Positions 35,018-43,184 of a stretch of 64,000 bases of DNA are shown here, one piece after another. Source of the DNA: Phytohabitans rumicis (GTDB lineage: Bacteria > Actinomycetota > Actinomycetes > Mycobacteriales > Micromonosporaceae); assembly GCF_011764445.1 (NCBI RefSeq), contig NZ_BLPG01000001.1, positions 7,705,001 to 7,769,000 on the forward strand, given 5' to 3'. The translations under genes and the position numbers were made by a program. The notes under the pieces are model-generated. The model saw only the letters and a program-made list of their open reading frames with translations, was not told where the DNA came from and did no database searches. Position 1 is the first letter of the stretch. Each line of letters opens with the position of its first letter.

Positions 35018-36862
35018 ATGTGCCATCGGATCGGTCGGCGAGCCTTGTTCGCTGTCGTGTTGGTTGGTGTGCTTCTGTCGTCCGCGGCCGTGCCGTCCGC
35101 CGCCCTGGGCCAGCCGGCTCAGGCCGGCGCGGGGGAGCGCGGCAAGATCATGAGGCTGCTTCGGCACATGACGCTGGAGGAGAAGGTCGGGCAGCTGTTC
35201 GTCGTCGAGGTCTACGGCCAGGACGCCCAGACCGTGACCGAGACCGCGGCCGCGGGCAACCAGAGGCTGTACGGCGTCAGCACCCCGGCGCAGGTCATCG
35301 ACAAGTACAAGCCGGGCGGCGTCATCTACTACACCGAGGGCCGCGGCCCGGACAACCTGCGGAATCCGCGGCAGATCGCCACGCTGTCCAACGGGTTGCA
35401 GGCGGCGGCGACCGGCCAGCGGCGACCGATCCCGCTGCTGATCGCCACCGACCAGGAGGGCGGCTCCCTCGTCTTCCGGCTCTCCGCGCCGGCGACGGCG
35501 ATGCCGGGCAACATGGCTCTCGGCGCCGGGCGGTCGGCGGCTGACGCGTACCGCTCCGCCGAGGTCATCGGCGCCGAGCTGGCGGCGGTCGGGATCAACC
35601 AGAACTACGCGCCCGTCGCCGATGTCAACGTCAACCCGGCCAACCCGGTCATCGGGATCCGGTCCGTCGGCGAGGACCCGGATCTGGTTTCCGACCTGGT
35701 TGCCGCTCAGGTCGACGGCTACCACGACGGCGGCGTGGCGGCCGTGGCCAAGCACTTCCCGGGGCACGGCGACACCGCCGTCGACAGCCACTTCGGACTG
35801 CCCGAGGTCACCCACACGCGCGCACAGCTGGAGGCCATCGACCTGCCTCCGTTCCGGGCGGCGATCGACGAACGCGTCGACGCGATCATGACCGCGCACG
35901 TCGTGCTCCGCTCGGTCGATCCCAGCGGCGCCCCGGCGACCATGTCCAAATCCATCCTCACCGGACTGCTGCGCAAGCGGCTGGACTACGACGGGCTCAT
36001 CGTCACCGACGCGCTCGACATGCGCGGCGCCACGAGCACATACCCACCGCATGTCGCGCCGGTCGAAGCGGTCAAGGCCGGCGCCGACCAGCTCGTGCTC
36101 GCGCCGCAGATGGACGTCGCCTACAACGCGGTGCTCGACGCCGTCCGCAGCGGGCAGATCTCGATGCGACGCCTCGACGAGTCCGTGTACCGGATCCTGC
36201 GCGTGAAGCTGAAGCGTGGGCTGTTCGCCGATCCGTTGGTCGACGTCGAGCTGGCGGAGAAGGTCGTGGGCGCGCCCGGCCACCTCGCCGACGCGCAGGT
36301 CATCACGGATCGCACCACGACCCTCGTCAAGAACGACGCCGGCGTGCTGCCGCTGACCGGCGACCCGCGCAGCGTTCTCGTGACGGGCTGGGGCGTGACG
36401 ACGACGAGAACGCTCGGCGAAGCGGTCCGCCGGCGGGGCCAGACCGTCACGGTCCTGGAAACCGGTCTGACGCCGAGCCCGGCCAGGATCGCCGAGGCGG
36501 TCGCGGCCGCGGCGGCGAACCACCTCGTGGTGGTGTCGACGAACAACGCGGCGGGCATCGACGCCACCACCGGGCTGCCCACCGCGTCGGCGGCCGCCCA
36601 GCAGGCCCTGATCACGGCGCTGCTCGCGACCGGCGTGCCGATCGTGGTCTCGGCGATGCGCAACCCCTACGACATCTCACGCCTCACCGGCGTGTCGACC
36701 TTCCTCGCGACGTACGGCTACACGGCCGGCGCGGTCGAGTCCCTGACCCGCGTGCTGTTCGGGGAGGTCAACCCCGCCGGCAGGCTACCCGTCACGATCC
36801 CCCGGGCGGATGGGTCCGGTGCCCTCTATCCCTTCGGGCACGGGCTCCGCTACGGCAGCTGA
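35018..36862 (+). CDS. Secreted GH3 beta-N-acetylglucosaminidase-like (NagZ type)
   Basis: A 614-residue exported enzyme with a signal peptide (RALFAVVLVGVLLSSAAVPSAALG). The family-3 TIM barrel has the NagZ signature KHFPGHGDTAVDSHFGLPEV with the Asp-His acid/base pair, and the nucleophile aspartate in GLIVTDALDM. A second alpha/beta domain follows (RTTTLVKNDAGVLPL onward). These features predict release of N-acetylglucosamine from cell-wall or chitin fragments, outside the cell. A GGAGG ribosome site lies 5 nt before the ATG, and a TATACA box (34978-34983) further up may be the -10. It ends before a strong terminator shared with the convergent gene. Confidence 0.9.
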   Translation: MCHRIGRRALFAVVLVGVLLSSAAVPSAALGQPAQAGAGERGKIMRLLRHMTLEEKVGQLFVVEVYGQDAQTVTETAAAGNQRLYGVSTPAQVIDKYKPGGVIYYTEGRGPDNLRNPRQIATLSNGLQAAATGQRRPIPLLIATDQEGGSLVFRLSAPATAMPGNMALGAGRSAADAYRSAEVIGAELAAVGINQNYAPVADVNVNPANPVIGIRSVGEDPDLVSDLVAAQVDGYHDGGVAAVAKHFPGHGDTAVDSHFGLPEVTHTRAQLEAIDLPPFRAAIDERVDAIMTAHVVLRSVDPSGAPATMSKSILTGLLRKRLDYDGLIVTDALDMRGATSTYPPHVAPVEAVKAGADQLVLAPQMDVAYNAVLDAVRSGQISMRRLDESVYRILRVKLKRGLFADPLVDVELAEKVVGAPGHLADAQVITDRTTTLVKNDAGVLPLTGDPRSVLVTGWGVTTTRTLGEAVRRRGQTVTVLETGLTPSPARIAEAVAAAAANHLVVVSTNNAAGIDATTGLPTASAAAQQALITALLATGVPIVVSAMRNPYDISRLTGVSTFLATYGYTAGAVESLTRVLFGEVNPAGRLPVTIPRADGSGALYPFGHGLRYGS

Positions 36863-36868
36863 ACCGGG

Positions 36869-36902
36869 CCGGGCGCCGCGGCCGGGGGGCCGCGACGCCC
36901 GG
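36869..36902. terminator. Bidirectional terminator hairpin
   Basis: CCGGGCGCCGCGGCC pairs with GGCCGCGACGCCCGG (one C-A mismatch in 15 bp, GGGG loop). It fills the 54-bp gap between two convergent genes, so it can end transcription from both sides. Confidence 0.85.
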
Positions 36903-36916
36903 GTAGGGGAACGTGG

Positions 36917-37714
36917 TCAGAGGCTGGCGAGCCACGCCCGGATCGCGCGGTCGCGGCGGGACTGCTCGCTTTCCGCCGGTGCGCCGGGCGGCACCGGATC
37001 GCGGTACTGCTCCAGCAGCGGCACCAGGAAGAACCCGTCCGGCTGGGTCATCTCCTCGATGATCAGCGGGACGATGCCGTCCCCGAGGCCGACCACCGCC
37101 TCGAACTCCGGGCCGGTCGCGAAGTCGTACGTGTTCTCGCTGGTCAGCAGCTCCGGTCCGTCCCAGGTCGCCTTCCAGGCCGTCAGCCGCTCGTCGAAGG
37201 CGGCCTTGAGACCCGGATCCACCCGGCCCGACTGCTCGGCGATCTGCCGCAACTCGTCGTCGCCGTACTCCGGCATGGACACCCCCTCGGTCTCCTCGCC
37301 CCGTGCGAAGCTCGGCAGGAAGTGGGTGAGCACCGTGCCGTAGCGCGTGCCCACCAACTGGTCGCGCCCGTGCGTGATGCGGAACCACCGGCCCAGCTTG
37401 GACTCCCACAGTCCAGTCTGCGGCCTCGTGGTCGACTGGCGGCTGCCGTGGGTCATCTCGGCACCGTCGTCCTTGCCCCAACCGTCGACGGAGGCGGTGT
37501 CGGCGGGCGCCACCACGAAGCCTTCCGTGCCGTACTGCTGCTCGAACGCGGTCAGCGGCGAGTCCGGGTTGATCCACTGCCGCAGGCCCATCGAGTACCC
37601 GATGCAGTTGTACTGGCGGGTCGGCTCGTCGGTGATCTCGACGTCGTGCCAGACGAGGCCGGGGAAACGGCGGGCGAGCTCGCGCCATTCGTACTCATTC
37701 GGTGGACGTGCCAT
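36917..37714 (-). CDS. DUF7689-like protein
   Basis: A 265-residue soluble protein. The N-terminal 150 residues hold the pattern QYNCIGYSMG, then EMTHGSRQ, WESKLGRWFRITHGRDQL and GTRYGTVLTHFLP. This resembles the DUF7689 group, where a Cys and two His form a putative papain-like or toxin-associated core (Cys-Ile-Gly/Ala ... Thr-His-Gly). The remainder is helical and charged. It follows the RhiA-like gene by 14 bp, in one operon. Function is unknown; the family assignment is from memory of the motif and is tentative. Confidence 0.65.
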   Translation of the reverse strand: MARPPNEYEWRELARRFPGLVWHDVEITDEPTRQYNCIGYSMGLRQWINPDSPLTAFEQQYGTEGFVVAPADTASVDGWGKDDGAEMTHGSRQSTTRPQTGLWESKLGRWFRITHGRDQLVGTRYGTVLTHFLPSFARGEETEGVSMPEYGDDELRQIAEQSGRVDPGLKAAFDERLTAWKATWDGPELLTSENTYDFATGPEFEAVVGLGDGIVPLIIEEMTQPDGFFLVPLLEQYRDPVPPGAPAESEQSRRDRAIRAWLASL

Positions 37715-37728
37715 GACAACCCTCCTCC

Positions 37729-38379
37729 TCAGGACGTCGAGACGGACCAGGTGTGGTCCGGGTTGAAGGTGGCGACGAGCGAGGTGACGCCGGCGAACTG
37801 CAGCTCGACGGCGTTGCTGATCTCCTCCTCCAGCACCTGGCCCTGCTGCATGCTCACGCTGGCGGCGACGTAGTACGTCGGGTCGGGCGTGAACTCCGCG
37901 GTGATGTTGGTCAGCGCGGGCAGCGCGAACGTGCCGGCGTTGGACATGCCGATGCCGACCGACGCGATGCCGTTCGGCACCGAGGAGTCGCTGCTCACGT
38001 AGAGCGTCCCGGGCGATGGGAGCACCAGCAGGCCGTCGTTGGTGAACTCGAAGTAGTCCTGCTCTTGGTGGTAGGACAGGATGGCCTGGTCGCCGGCCTT
38101 GGACGCGGTCGCCAGCCCCGCGACGAACGGGTCCGCCGGGAACGACTGGCTGGCCTCGAAGACCACGCCGGGCGTCAGGTCGCCGGTGTTCGACCACATG
38201 AAGTTGTAGTCCAGCTCCCAGGTGAACTTGGCCTGGCTGTGCGCCGCCGTGTACTTGGTGAACCACGCCAGCGAGACCAGCGCCGGGCTGTTGAGGTTGA
38301 GCAGCGGGTTCTTCTGGAACGTGAAGATGTCCCAGGGCTCGTTCGAGTCGTTCCTGACGGTCAGGTTGTAGGTGGTCAT
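37729..38379 (-). CDS. RhiA-like protein
   Basis: A 216-residue protein without a signal peptide, beginning TTYNLTVRNDSNEPWDIFTF. The segments SLAWFTKYTAAHSQAKFTW, LTPGVVFEASQSFPAD and ASVGIGMSNAGTFALP, with the end LVATFNPDHTWSV, match the RhiA family, named for a rhizosphere-induced protein of Rhizobium. The biochemical role of that family is not known. It is the first gene of a two-gene operon. The 190 bp upstream hold SARP-type direct repeats and the preceding gene encodes a SARP regulator, so activation by that protein is likely. Confidence 0.82.
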   Translation of the reverse strand: MTTYNLTVRNDSNEPWDIFTFQKNPLLNLNSPALVSLAWFTKYTAAHSQAKFTWELDYNFMWSNTGDLTPGVVFEASQSFPADPFVAGLATASKAGDQAILSYHQEQDYFEFTNDGLLVLPSPGTLYVSSDSSVPNGIASVGIGMSNAGTFALPALTNITAEFTPDPTYYVAASVSMQQGQVLEEEISNAVELQFAGVTSLVATFNPDHTWSVSTS

Positions 38380-38479
38380 GTCCCATCTCCGTTCTCGATC
38401 GCCGATCTGGCGTGCCCGAAGACAACCAGCCGGCCCGCCTCGGACCCGCCGGAGCGCCATGGCCGTACCGGCCCCAGGG

Positions 38480-38571
38480 CGTGACCGGTACGTGACCGGA
38501 GCGTCACCGTGGCGTCACGGCCGCCGCTCGCGTGGATCTTCAGGATCGGCGGAGCGTCACCGGGGCGTCAC
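38480..38571 (-). promoter_or_regulatory. SARP-type heptamer direct repeats, three pairs at 11-bp spacing
   Basis: On the minus strand GTGACGC-N4-GTGACGC occurs twice (38554-38560 with 38565-38571; 38501-38507 with 38512-38518). A related pair on the plus strand, GTGACCG-N4-GTGACCG, lies at 38481-38487 and 38492-38498. A seven-base unit repeated every 11 bp is the known binding layout for SARP activators. The block starts right after the stop of a SARP gene and lies 100-190 bp before the RhiA-like gene. Confidence 0.8.
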
Positions 38572-39300
38572 TCAATCAACAAGATTTGGTGCATACCGGG
38601 ACAGGAGGGAGCGCAGCCCGACGCCCGGCTCGATGCCCAGATCGCGGCGGACCAGGCGCTCGTACCGGCGGTACTGCCGCAGCGCCTCGTGCACGTTGCG
38701 CTGGCGCAGGTGCAGCTCGACCATGAGCTGCTGTGCGCTCTCCCGGAGCGGGTCGATCTCGGTGACCTGGAGCAGGTACGGCAGCGCCTCCGCCGGTCGC
38801 CCGGCGGTGAGCAGTCGCTCCGCCACCGACTCGAACGCCTGTACGGTCAGTAGCCGGATCCGCTCCCGGGCGTCCTCCAGCCACTCCTCGTCCCAGCCGG
38901 GCAGCAGCTCGCGGCCACTGCCTCGCGGCGGCGGTGGACGGTCGCCGGCGCTGGCGACCGTCTGGGTCGCCCAGTCGGTCACCTGCTGCACGTCCACCGC
39001 GACCAGCTCCGAGATGGCCAGCGTCTCCCCGCCGACGAGGACGAACTCGTCGGCGGCGCGATGCAACCGCCACAGCGCCGTACGCAGGTCGGAGCTGGCG
39101 CGCGACTGCGGGACATCCGGCCAGAGCGCGCCGGAGACCTGCTGCCGGCTGGCCGCGGAGTGGATGGCCAGGAAGGCGAGCACGCGGGCGGCACTGCGGG
39201 GGAGCGTTACGGGGTGCTCGCCGCGCCGCGCGCGGAACGGACCGAGCAGGTGCAACGACAACTGCGCGGCCAGCCCGGTCACCCCCCGATGTCGGTGCAC
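38572..39300 (-). CDS. SARP-family transcriptional activator
   Basis: A 242-residue protein of the short SARP class: an OmpR-like winged helix (LSLHLLGPFRARRGEHPVTL, LWPDVPQSRASSDLRTALWR) and the BTAD helical domain (ESVAERLLTAGRPAEALPYL, HLRQRNVHEALRQYRRYERL). No ATPase or TPR part is attached. The start is GTG at 39300, or GTG at 39282 six codons later. The direct repeats immediately downstream, ahead of the RhiA-like operon, are a natural target. Other targets elsewhere are possible. Confidence 0.9.
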   Translation of the reverse strand: MHRHRGVTGLAAQLSLHLLGPFRARRGEHPVTLPRSAARVLAFLAIHSAASRQQVSGALWPDVPQSRASSDLRTALWRLHRAADEFVLVGGETLAISELVAVDVQQVTDWATQTVASAGDRPPPPRGSGRELLPGWDEEWLEDARERIRLLTVQAFESVAERLLTAGRPAEALPYLLQVTEIDPLRESAQQLMVELHLRQRNVHEALRQYRRYERLVRRDLGIEPGVGLRSLLSRYAPNLVD

Positions 39301-39444
39301 AAAGGGTATTTATCGGGCAACCATGCGTAACGGAAACGCTTTGTCAATCCTTCGATAGCGGTGTCTGGGCCTTGGACAACGCCGCTCAGGCCCGCCCAAA
39401 GGCTGGCCGCCCGGCGCGAGCCGGGCGGCCAGCGGGGCCTAGGT

Positions 39445-41591
39445 TCAGGCCACGGTGCAGCTGGCGTTGTTGAGCGTGAACGCGGTCGGCTTGGCGTTCG
39501 TGCCCGTCCAGCTCGCGGTGAAGCCGAAGGCGGCGGTGCCGTTGGGGGCGATGGTTCCGTTCCACCCGGCGTTGGTGGCCGTCACCTGGGCGCCGGACTG
39601 GGTGTAGGTGGTGTTCCACGCCTGGTTGATCAGTTGCCCGTTGGCGAAGCTCCAGCGCAGCGTCCAGCCGTTGACGGCCGTCGTGCCGGTGTTGGCGATC
39701 GTGACGTCGCCCTGGAACCCGCCGGTCCACTGGCTGGTGATGGTGTAGGTGACCCGGCAGGCGGCGGTACCGGGGTGGTGCCGGGCGTGGTCGGGGTGAC
39801 GGTGGTCGGCGCCGGGCCGGGGGTCGTCGGGCTCGCGGAGGTCGGGCCGGTCGTCACGCTCGTGCCGGTGGCCGTCGCGGTGCCGGCCAGGGTGGCGCCG
39901 GTGACGCTTCCGCCGGGGTACAGCCCGCCCACGGGGGTACCGGAGACGCTGCCTCCGGTGTACACGTTGTAGCTGCGCCCGCCGATGACCTGGCTGGACG
40001 AGAGGGTGATCTGCTGGAACGCCTTCGTCGCCCGGTAGGCGGCGATCACGGTGGTGCCCGACGCGACCTGAACGATGCTGTTGGCGGCCTGGGTGGCCGC
40101 GAACCGGTAGGTGATCCAGCGCTGCGGCGAGGTGTTGGCGATGGTACCGGTGACGGCGGTCAGGCCGGTGGCGAAGGTGGTGCCGCCGGTGAAGGTGACG
40201 GGGCCGTTGGAGTCGAGGCCGCCCTCACCGCCGGCGCGGGTGGCCGAGCCGTGCGCGGCGACGGTGCCGCCGGAGATGGTGAGCGTCCCGTTGGTGTCGA
40301 TGGCGTCGGTGCCGCCGTTGGTCGCCACCGAGCCGCCGGTGATCCGGATGAACGCGTTGGGCGCCACGGCGAACTCGTTGACGCCCTCTTCGGCGGAGTT
40401 GAGCCCGTCGTCGGTGGAGTTGACGTTGACGACGCCACCGCTGATGGTGAGCTTGAGCGCCTCCAACCCCTCGTACGAGTTGGTCACGTTGATCGTGCCG
40501 GCGGTGACGTCCAGCGTGGTCTCGCCGTGCACCGCGTCGTCGGCGGTGGCGAGGGTGAGCGTGCCGCCGTCGATGGCGATCGCGATGTCGGAGTTGAGGG
40601 CGTCGTCGGCGGCGTCCACTGTGATCTGTCCACCGCCGGTGACGATGAGGACGCCGGCCTTGAGGCCCTTGGCGGACGCGTCAGCGGGCAGGGTCGCGGT
40701 GCGCCCGCCGCCGGCCCGGACGGTGAGCGTGCCGCCGGTGGTGATCACGTCGGTCTCGCCGTGCACGCCGTCGCCGGCCGCGGTGACGTTGACCGTGCCG
40801 TTGGTCAGGAGCACGTACCCGAGGGTGGCGTCACCGTCCTCATCGGACTTCAGCCCGTCGCCGGCGCGGGTGGTGACGGTGATGGTGCCGCCGTTGACCA
40901 CCAGGTAGTCCTTGCCCCGGATGCCCTCGTCGACCGCGGTCACGGTGATCGTGCCAGCGGCGATGACCAGGCCGTCCTTGCTGGTGATGCCGTCGTACGC
41001 GTTGCCGGTCACGGTCAGCGAGCCGGTGCCGGCGATGGTGAGGTCCGCCGTGCTGAACAGCGCGGCGTTGGGCTCGTCGGTGCTCGCGTCGGGGTACACG
41101 TAGCTGGTGGCGTCGGACAGCCGGTTGGTGGTGCCGGCGTTCAGGAACACCATCACCTCGCCGGCGTCCACGACGTTGATGGCGGAGCTGGTCGAGTTGG
41201 CGATGGTGACGCCGTTCAGGATCAGCCGGACGATCCCGGACTCGGTGGTGTTGACCACGATCTGGCCGTTGGTGAGCGAGCCGCTCAGCTGGTACGTGCC
41301 CGCCCCGGTGATCGTCACGACGCCGCCGCTGACCGAGACGTCGGAGCTGGCGCTCGTCGCGCTCGAACCGGTCAGGGTGATGGCCGCGACGTCCGCGGAG
41401 TTCCACGAGTGGTCGGCGGGATCGTCGTGGTCCGCCGCGTTGGCCGCGATGGCGGCCGCCGCCGCGTCACCCGCGGCGAGCACCCCCACGTCGTCGGTCT
41501 CCGCCGCGGCGCCGGTGACCGCGCCCATCCACGCGGTGACCGATATCGCCGCGGCGGCGATGGGGATGGCGAACTTCCGGGTACGTCGCAT
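39445..41591 (-). CDS. Cthe_2159-type beta-helix carbohydrate-binding protein with CBM2 (apparent frameshift)
   Basis: About 715 residues: signal peptide (FAIPIAAAAISVTAWMGAVTGAAA), a right-handed beta-helix of the Cthe_2159 family (repeats such as GTITVTAVDEGIRGKDYLVV and DGLKSDEDGDATLGYV), a Pro/Thr linker and a C-terminal CBM2 (ACRVTYTITSQWTGGFQGD, ending LNNASCTVA). The linker frame is lost at about 39754-39768; the whole CBM2 lies in the next frame and ends at a stop at 39445, so one base appears to be missing. Family members bind polygalacturonate or cellulose. It is the last gene of the DUF4956/VTC trio and would be exported to the cell surface or medium. Confidence 0.87.
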
Positions 41592-41654
41592 CTTCCGTCC
41601 TGTCCTGTGGTAGCTGGCCGCGCGGCCAGCGGGTGGGGGTGAGGGGGTACGCCG

Positions 41655-42425
41655 TCAGCGAGGTGAGTGGCCGAGCGGCGGGTCGAAGTGCCGGCGAAGG
41701 GTGCGCCGCCATGGCGCGTGGGGCAGGTCCCGGCGCAGCGCGGCGAGTCCGGTGCCGTACTTCGAGATCCGGATCGGGCGGTGCCCGCGGGCCCAGAGGG
41801 CCCGGTCGACCGGCGAGGGAGTGGACCCGGTCTTGGTCTCGACGACCACCAGGTGCGGCAGCGACAGGTGGAGAAGGCCGGCGTCCCAGGTGAGGTCCGT
41901 GTCGATGGTGACCCGGGCGGCGTGCTCGGGCAGCAGGATGGTGCTGCGCCGGAAGCGGGTCACCAGGGTGGGGGTGAGCGTTTCGCCGCGGCAGCCGCTC
42001 AGCAGCTCGTCGATGAAGCCGCGCCCGTGATCCACAGTGGATCGCGAGTCCAGCGGGTGCGGGATCCGTTGCTTGACGGTGCTTCCGCGCCCACCTTCGG
42101 TCTTGACCTCCAGCCAGCATTCCGCCGAGTCCACATAGGTCCTGGTCCGTACCTTGAAGCGGTGCCGGCGTCGCAGGGCGGTGAGCCGGTAGCTGGTCAG
42201 CGCGGCGGTGTCGAAGTACACCGAGTCATACCCGAACGCGCGTGTGCGGCCGATCTCCAGGGCCCGGGCGTCCGCGGGCATGGCGGCCAGCAGCGCCACC
42301 ACCTCACGCGCCGGCAGGACGTACTTGCGGTCCATCCGGGTCTGCAGCGCGGCCCGCTCGATGAGCTCCACGAGGCCGACCGGCGCGAACCTCCACAGTA
42401 GCGGGTCGAGCTCGACGGCGGTCAA
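41655..42425 (-). CDS. VTC-domain polyphosphate polymerase-like protein
   Basis: A 256-residue cytosolic protein with the VTC/CYTH-like tunnel fold: TRMDRKYVLPAREVVALLA, FGYDSVYFDT, RRRHRFKVRTRTYVDS, CWLEVKTEGG and VVVETKTGS, giving the basic and acidic residues that line the tunnel in yeast Vtc4. The start is best taken as TTG 42425, which overlaps the DUF4956 stop (TTGA); no ATG or GTG fits well. VTC proteins in eukaryotes make polyphosphate. Bacterial members are linked to DUF4956 and to CotH or Cthe_2159 proteins as here, but their reaction is not established. Confidence 0.85.
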   Translation of the reverse strand: MTAVELDPLLWRFAPVGLVELIERAALQTRMDRKYVLPAREVVALLAAMPADARALEIGRTRAFGYDSVYFDTAALTSYRLTALRRRHRFKVRTRTYVDSAECWLEVKTEGGRGSTVKQRIPHPLDSRSTVDHGRGFIDELLSGCRGETLTPTLVTRFRRSTILLPEHAARVTIDTDLTWDAGLLHLSLPHLVVVETKTGSTPSPVDRALWARGHRPIRISKYGTGLAALRRDLPHAPWRRTLRRHFDPPLGHSPR

Positions 42426-43024
42426 CGGCCAGCCCCGATCCTGGCCGTGACCTCGGCGTGCGTGCCGGCCGGAGCCTTGGCCGGGTGCGAGTAGCGGACC
42501 TCCACCACGGTGGTGTCGTTGACCAGGTCGATCCGTTCCACGTTGGCTGAATGCACACGGGCGCCGAGCAGCCGCTCCAACTCGGCCACCAGAGCGACAT
42601 GGTCGACGACCGCCGAGTCCAGGACCACGAACTGGCGGCGGTAGCCGCGGAACAGGCGCGGGTGGTCGCCGAGGTACATCACGACGAGCACCAGAGCGGT
42701 GAGGCCGGTGGTGTACCAGATTGACGACGCGGCGCCGAGCGGGCCCATGATGCCCAACGCGAGCGCGGAGAAGTAGTAGGCCACCTCGTGCTGGTCCAGC
42801 TCGGTGGAGCGCAGCCGGATGATGGACAGCACCCCGAACAGTCCCAGGCCCAGCCCGGCGCCCACGGTGGCGGAGCCGAGCAGGCTGGCGACCGCCAGCA
42901 CGCCGACGTTGACGCCCAGGTAGGCCACGATGAGGTCGCGTCGCCGATGCCGCCGGAAGTACAGCCCGAACACGAGCAGGGTCACGGCAAAGAGGTCGAT
43001 CGCCAGCGTCACGAGCCGCGCCAT
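42422..43024 (-). CDS. DUF4956 membrane protein
   Basis: A 200-residue protein with about four membrane helices (VTLAIDLFAVTLLVFGLYF; LIVAYLGVNVGVLAVASLL; FSALALGIMGPLG; LTALVLVVMYLG) and a cytoplasmic C-terminal domain. The conserved FGVLSIIRLRSTELDQHEVA segment between helices marks DUF4956. A GGGAGGG ribosome site precedes the ATG. It is the first gene of the trio with the VTC protein and the beta-helix protein. It is probably the membrane part of that system. Confidence 0.87.
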   Translation of the reverse strand: MARLVTLAIDLFAVTLLVFGLYFRRHRRRDLIVAYLGVNVGVLAVASLLGSATVGAGLGLGLFGVLSIIRLRSTELDQHEVAYYFSALALGIMGPLGAASSIWYTTGLTALVLVVMYLGDHPRLFRGYRRQFVVLDSAVVDHVALVAELERLLGARVHSANVERIDLVNDTTVVEVRYSHPAKAPAGTHAEVTARIGAGR

Positions 43025-43041
43025 GGTGGTGGTCCCTCCCG

Positions 43042-43107
43042 TCCATTCGTGTCCGCCGGGTGAACATCTGCCTGCCACAGGGTTAGATATTCACGAACAC
43101 GAATGGA
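43042..43107. promoter_or_regulatory. Inverted repeat upstream of the DUF4956 operon
   Basis: TCCATTCGTGT (43042-43052) and ACACGAATGGA (43097-43107) are perfect reverse complements 44 bp apart, directly upstream of the DUF4956 start. Two regulator half-site clusters in the promoter are a fair reading. Confidence 0.5.
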
Positions 43108-43184
43108 GGGTACCGTCGGGAGGGTGCGGGTGATCTATCGATGAACCTCAAAATATGCTGGGAGTTTCTTGAGGCGCGACCCTT

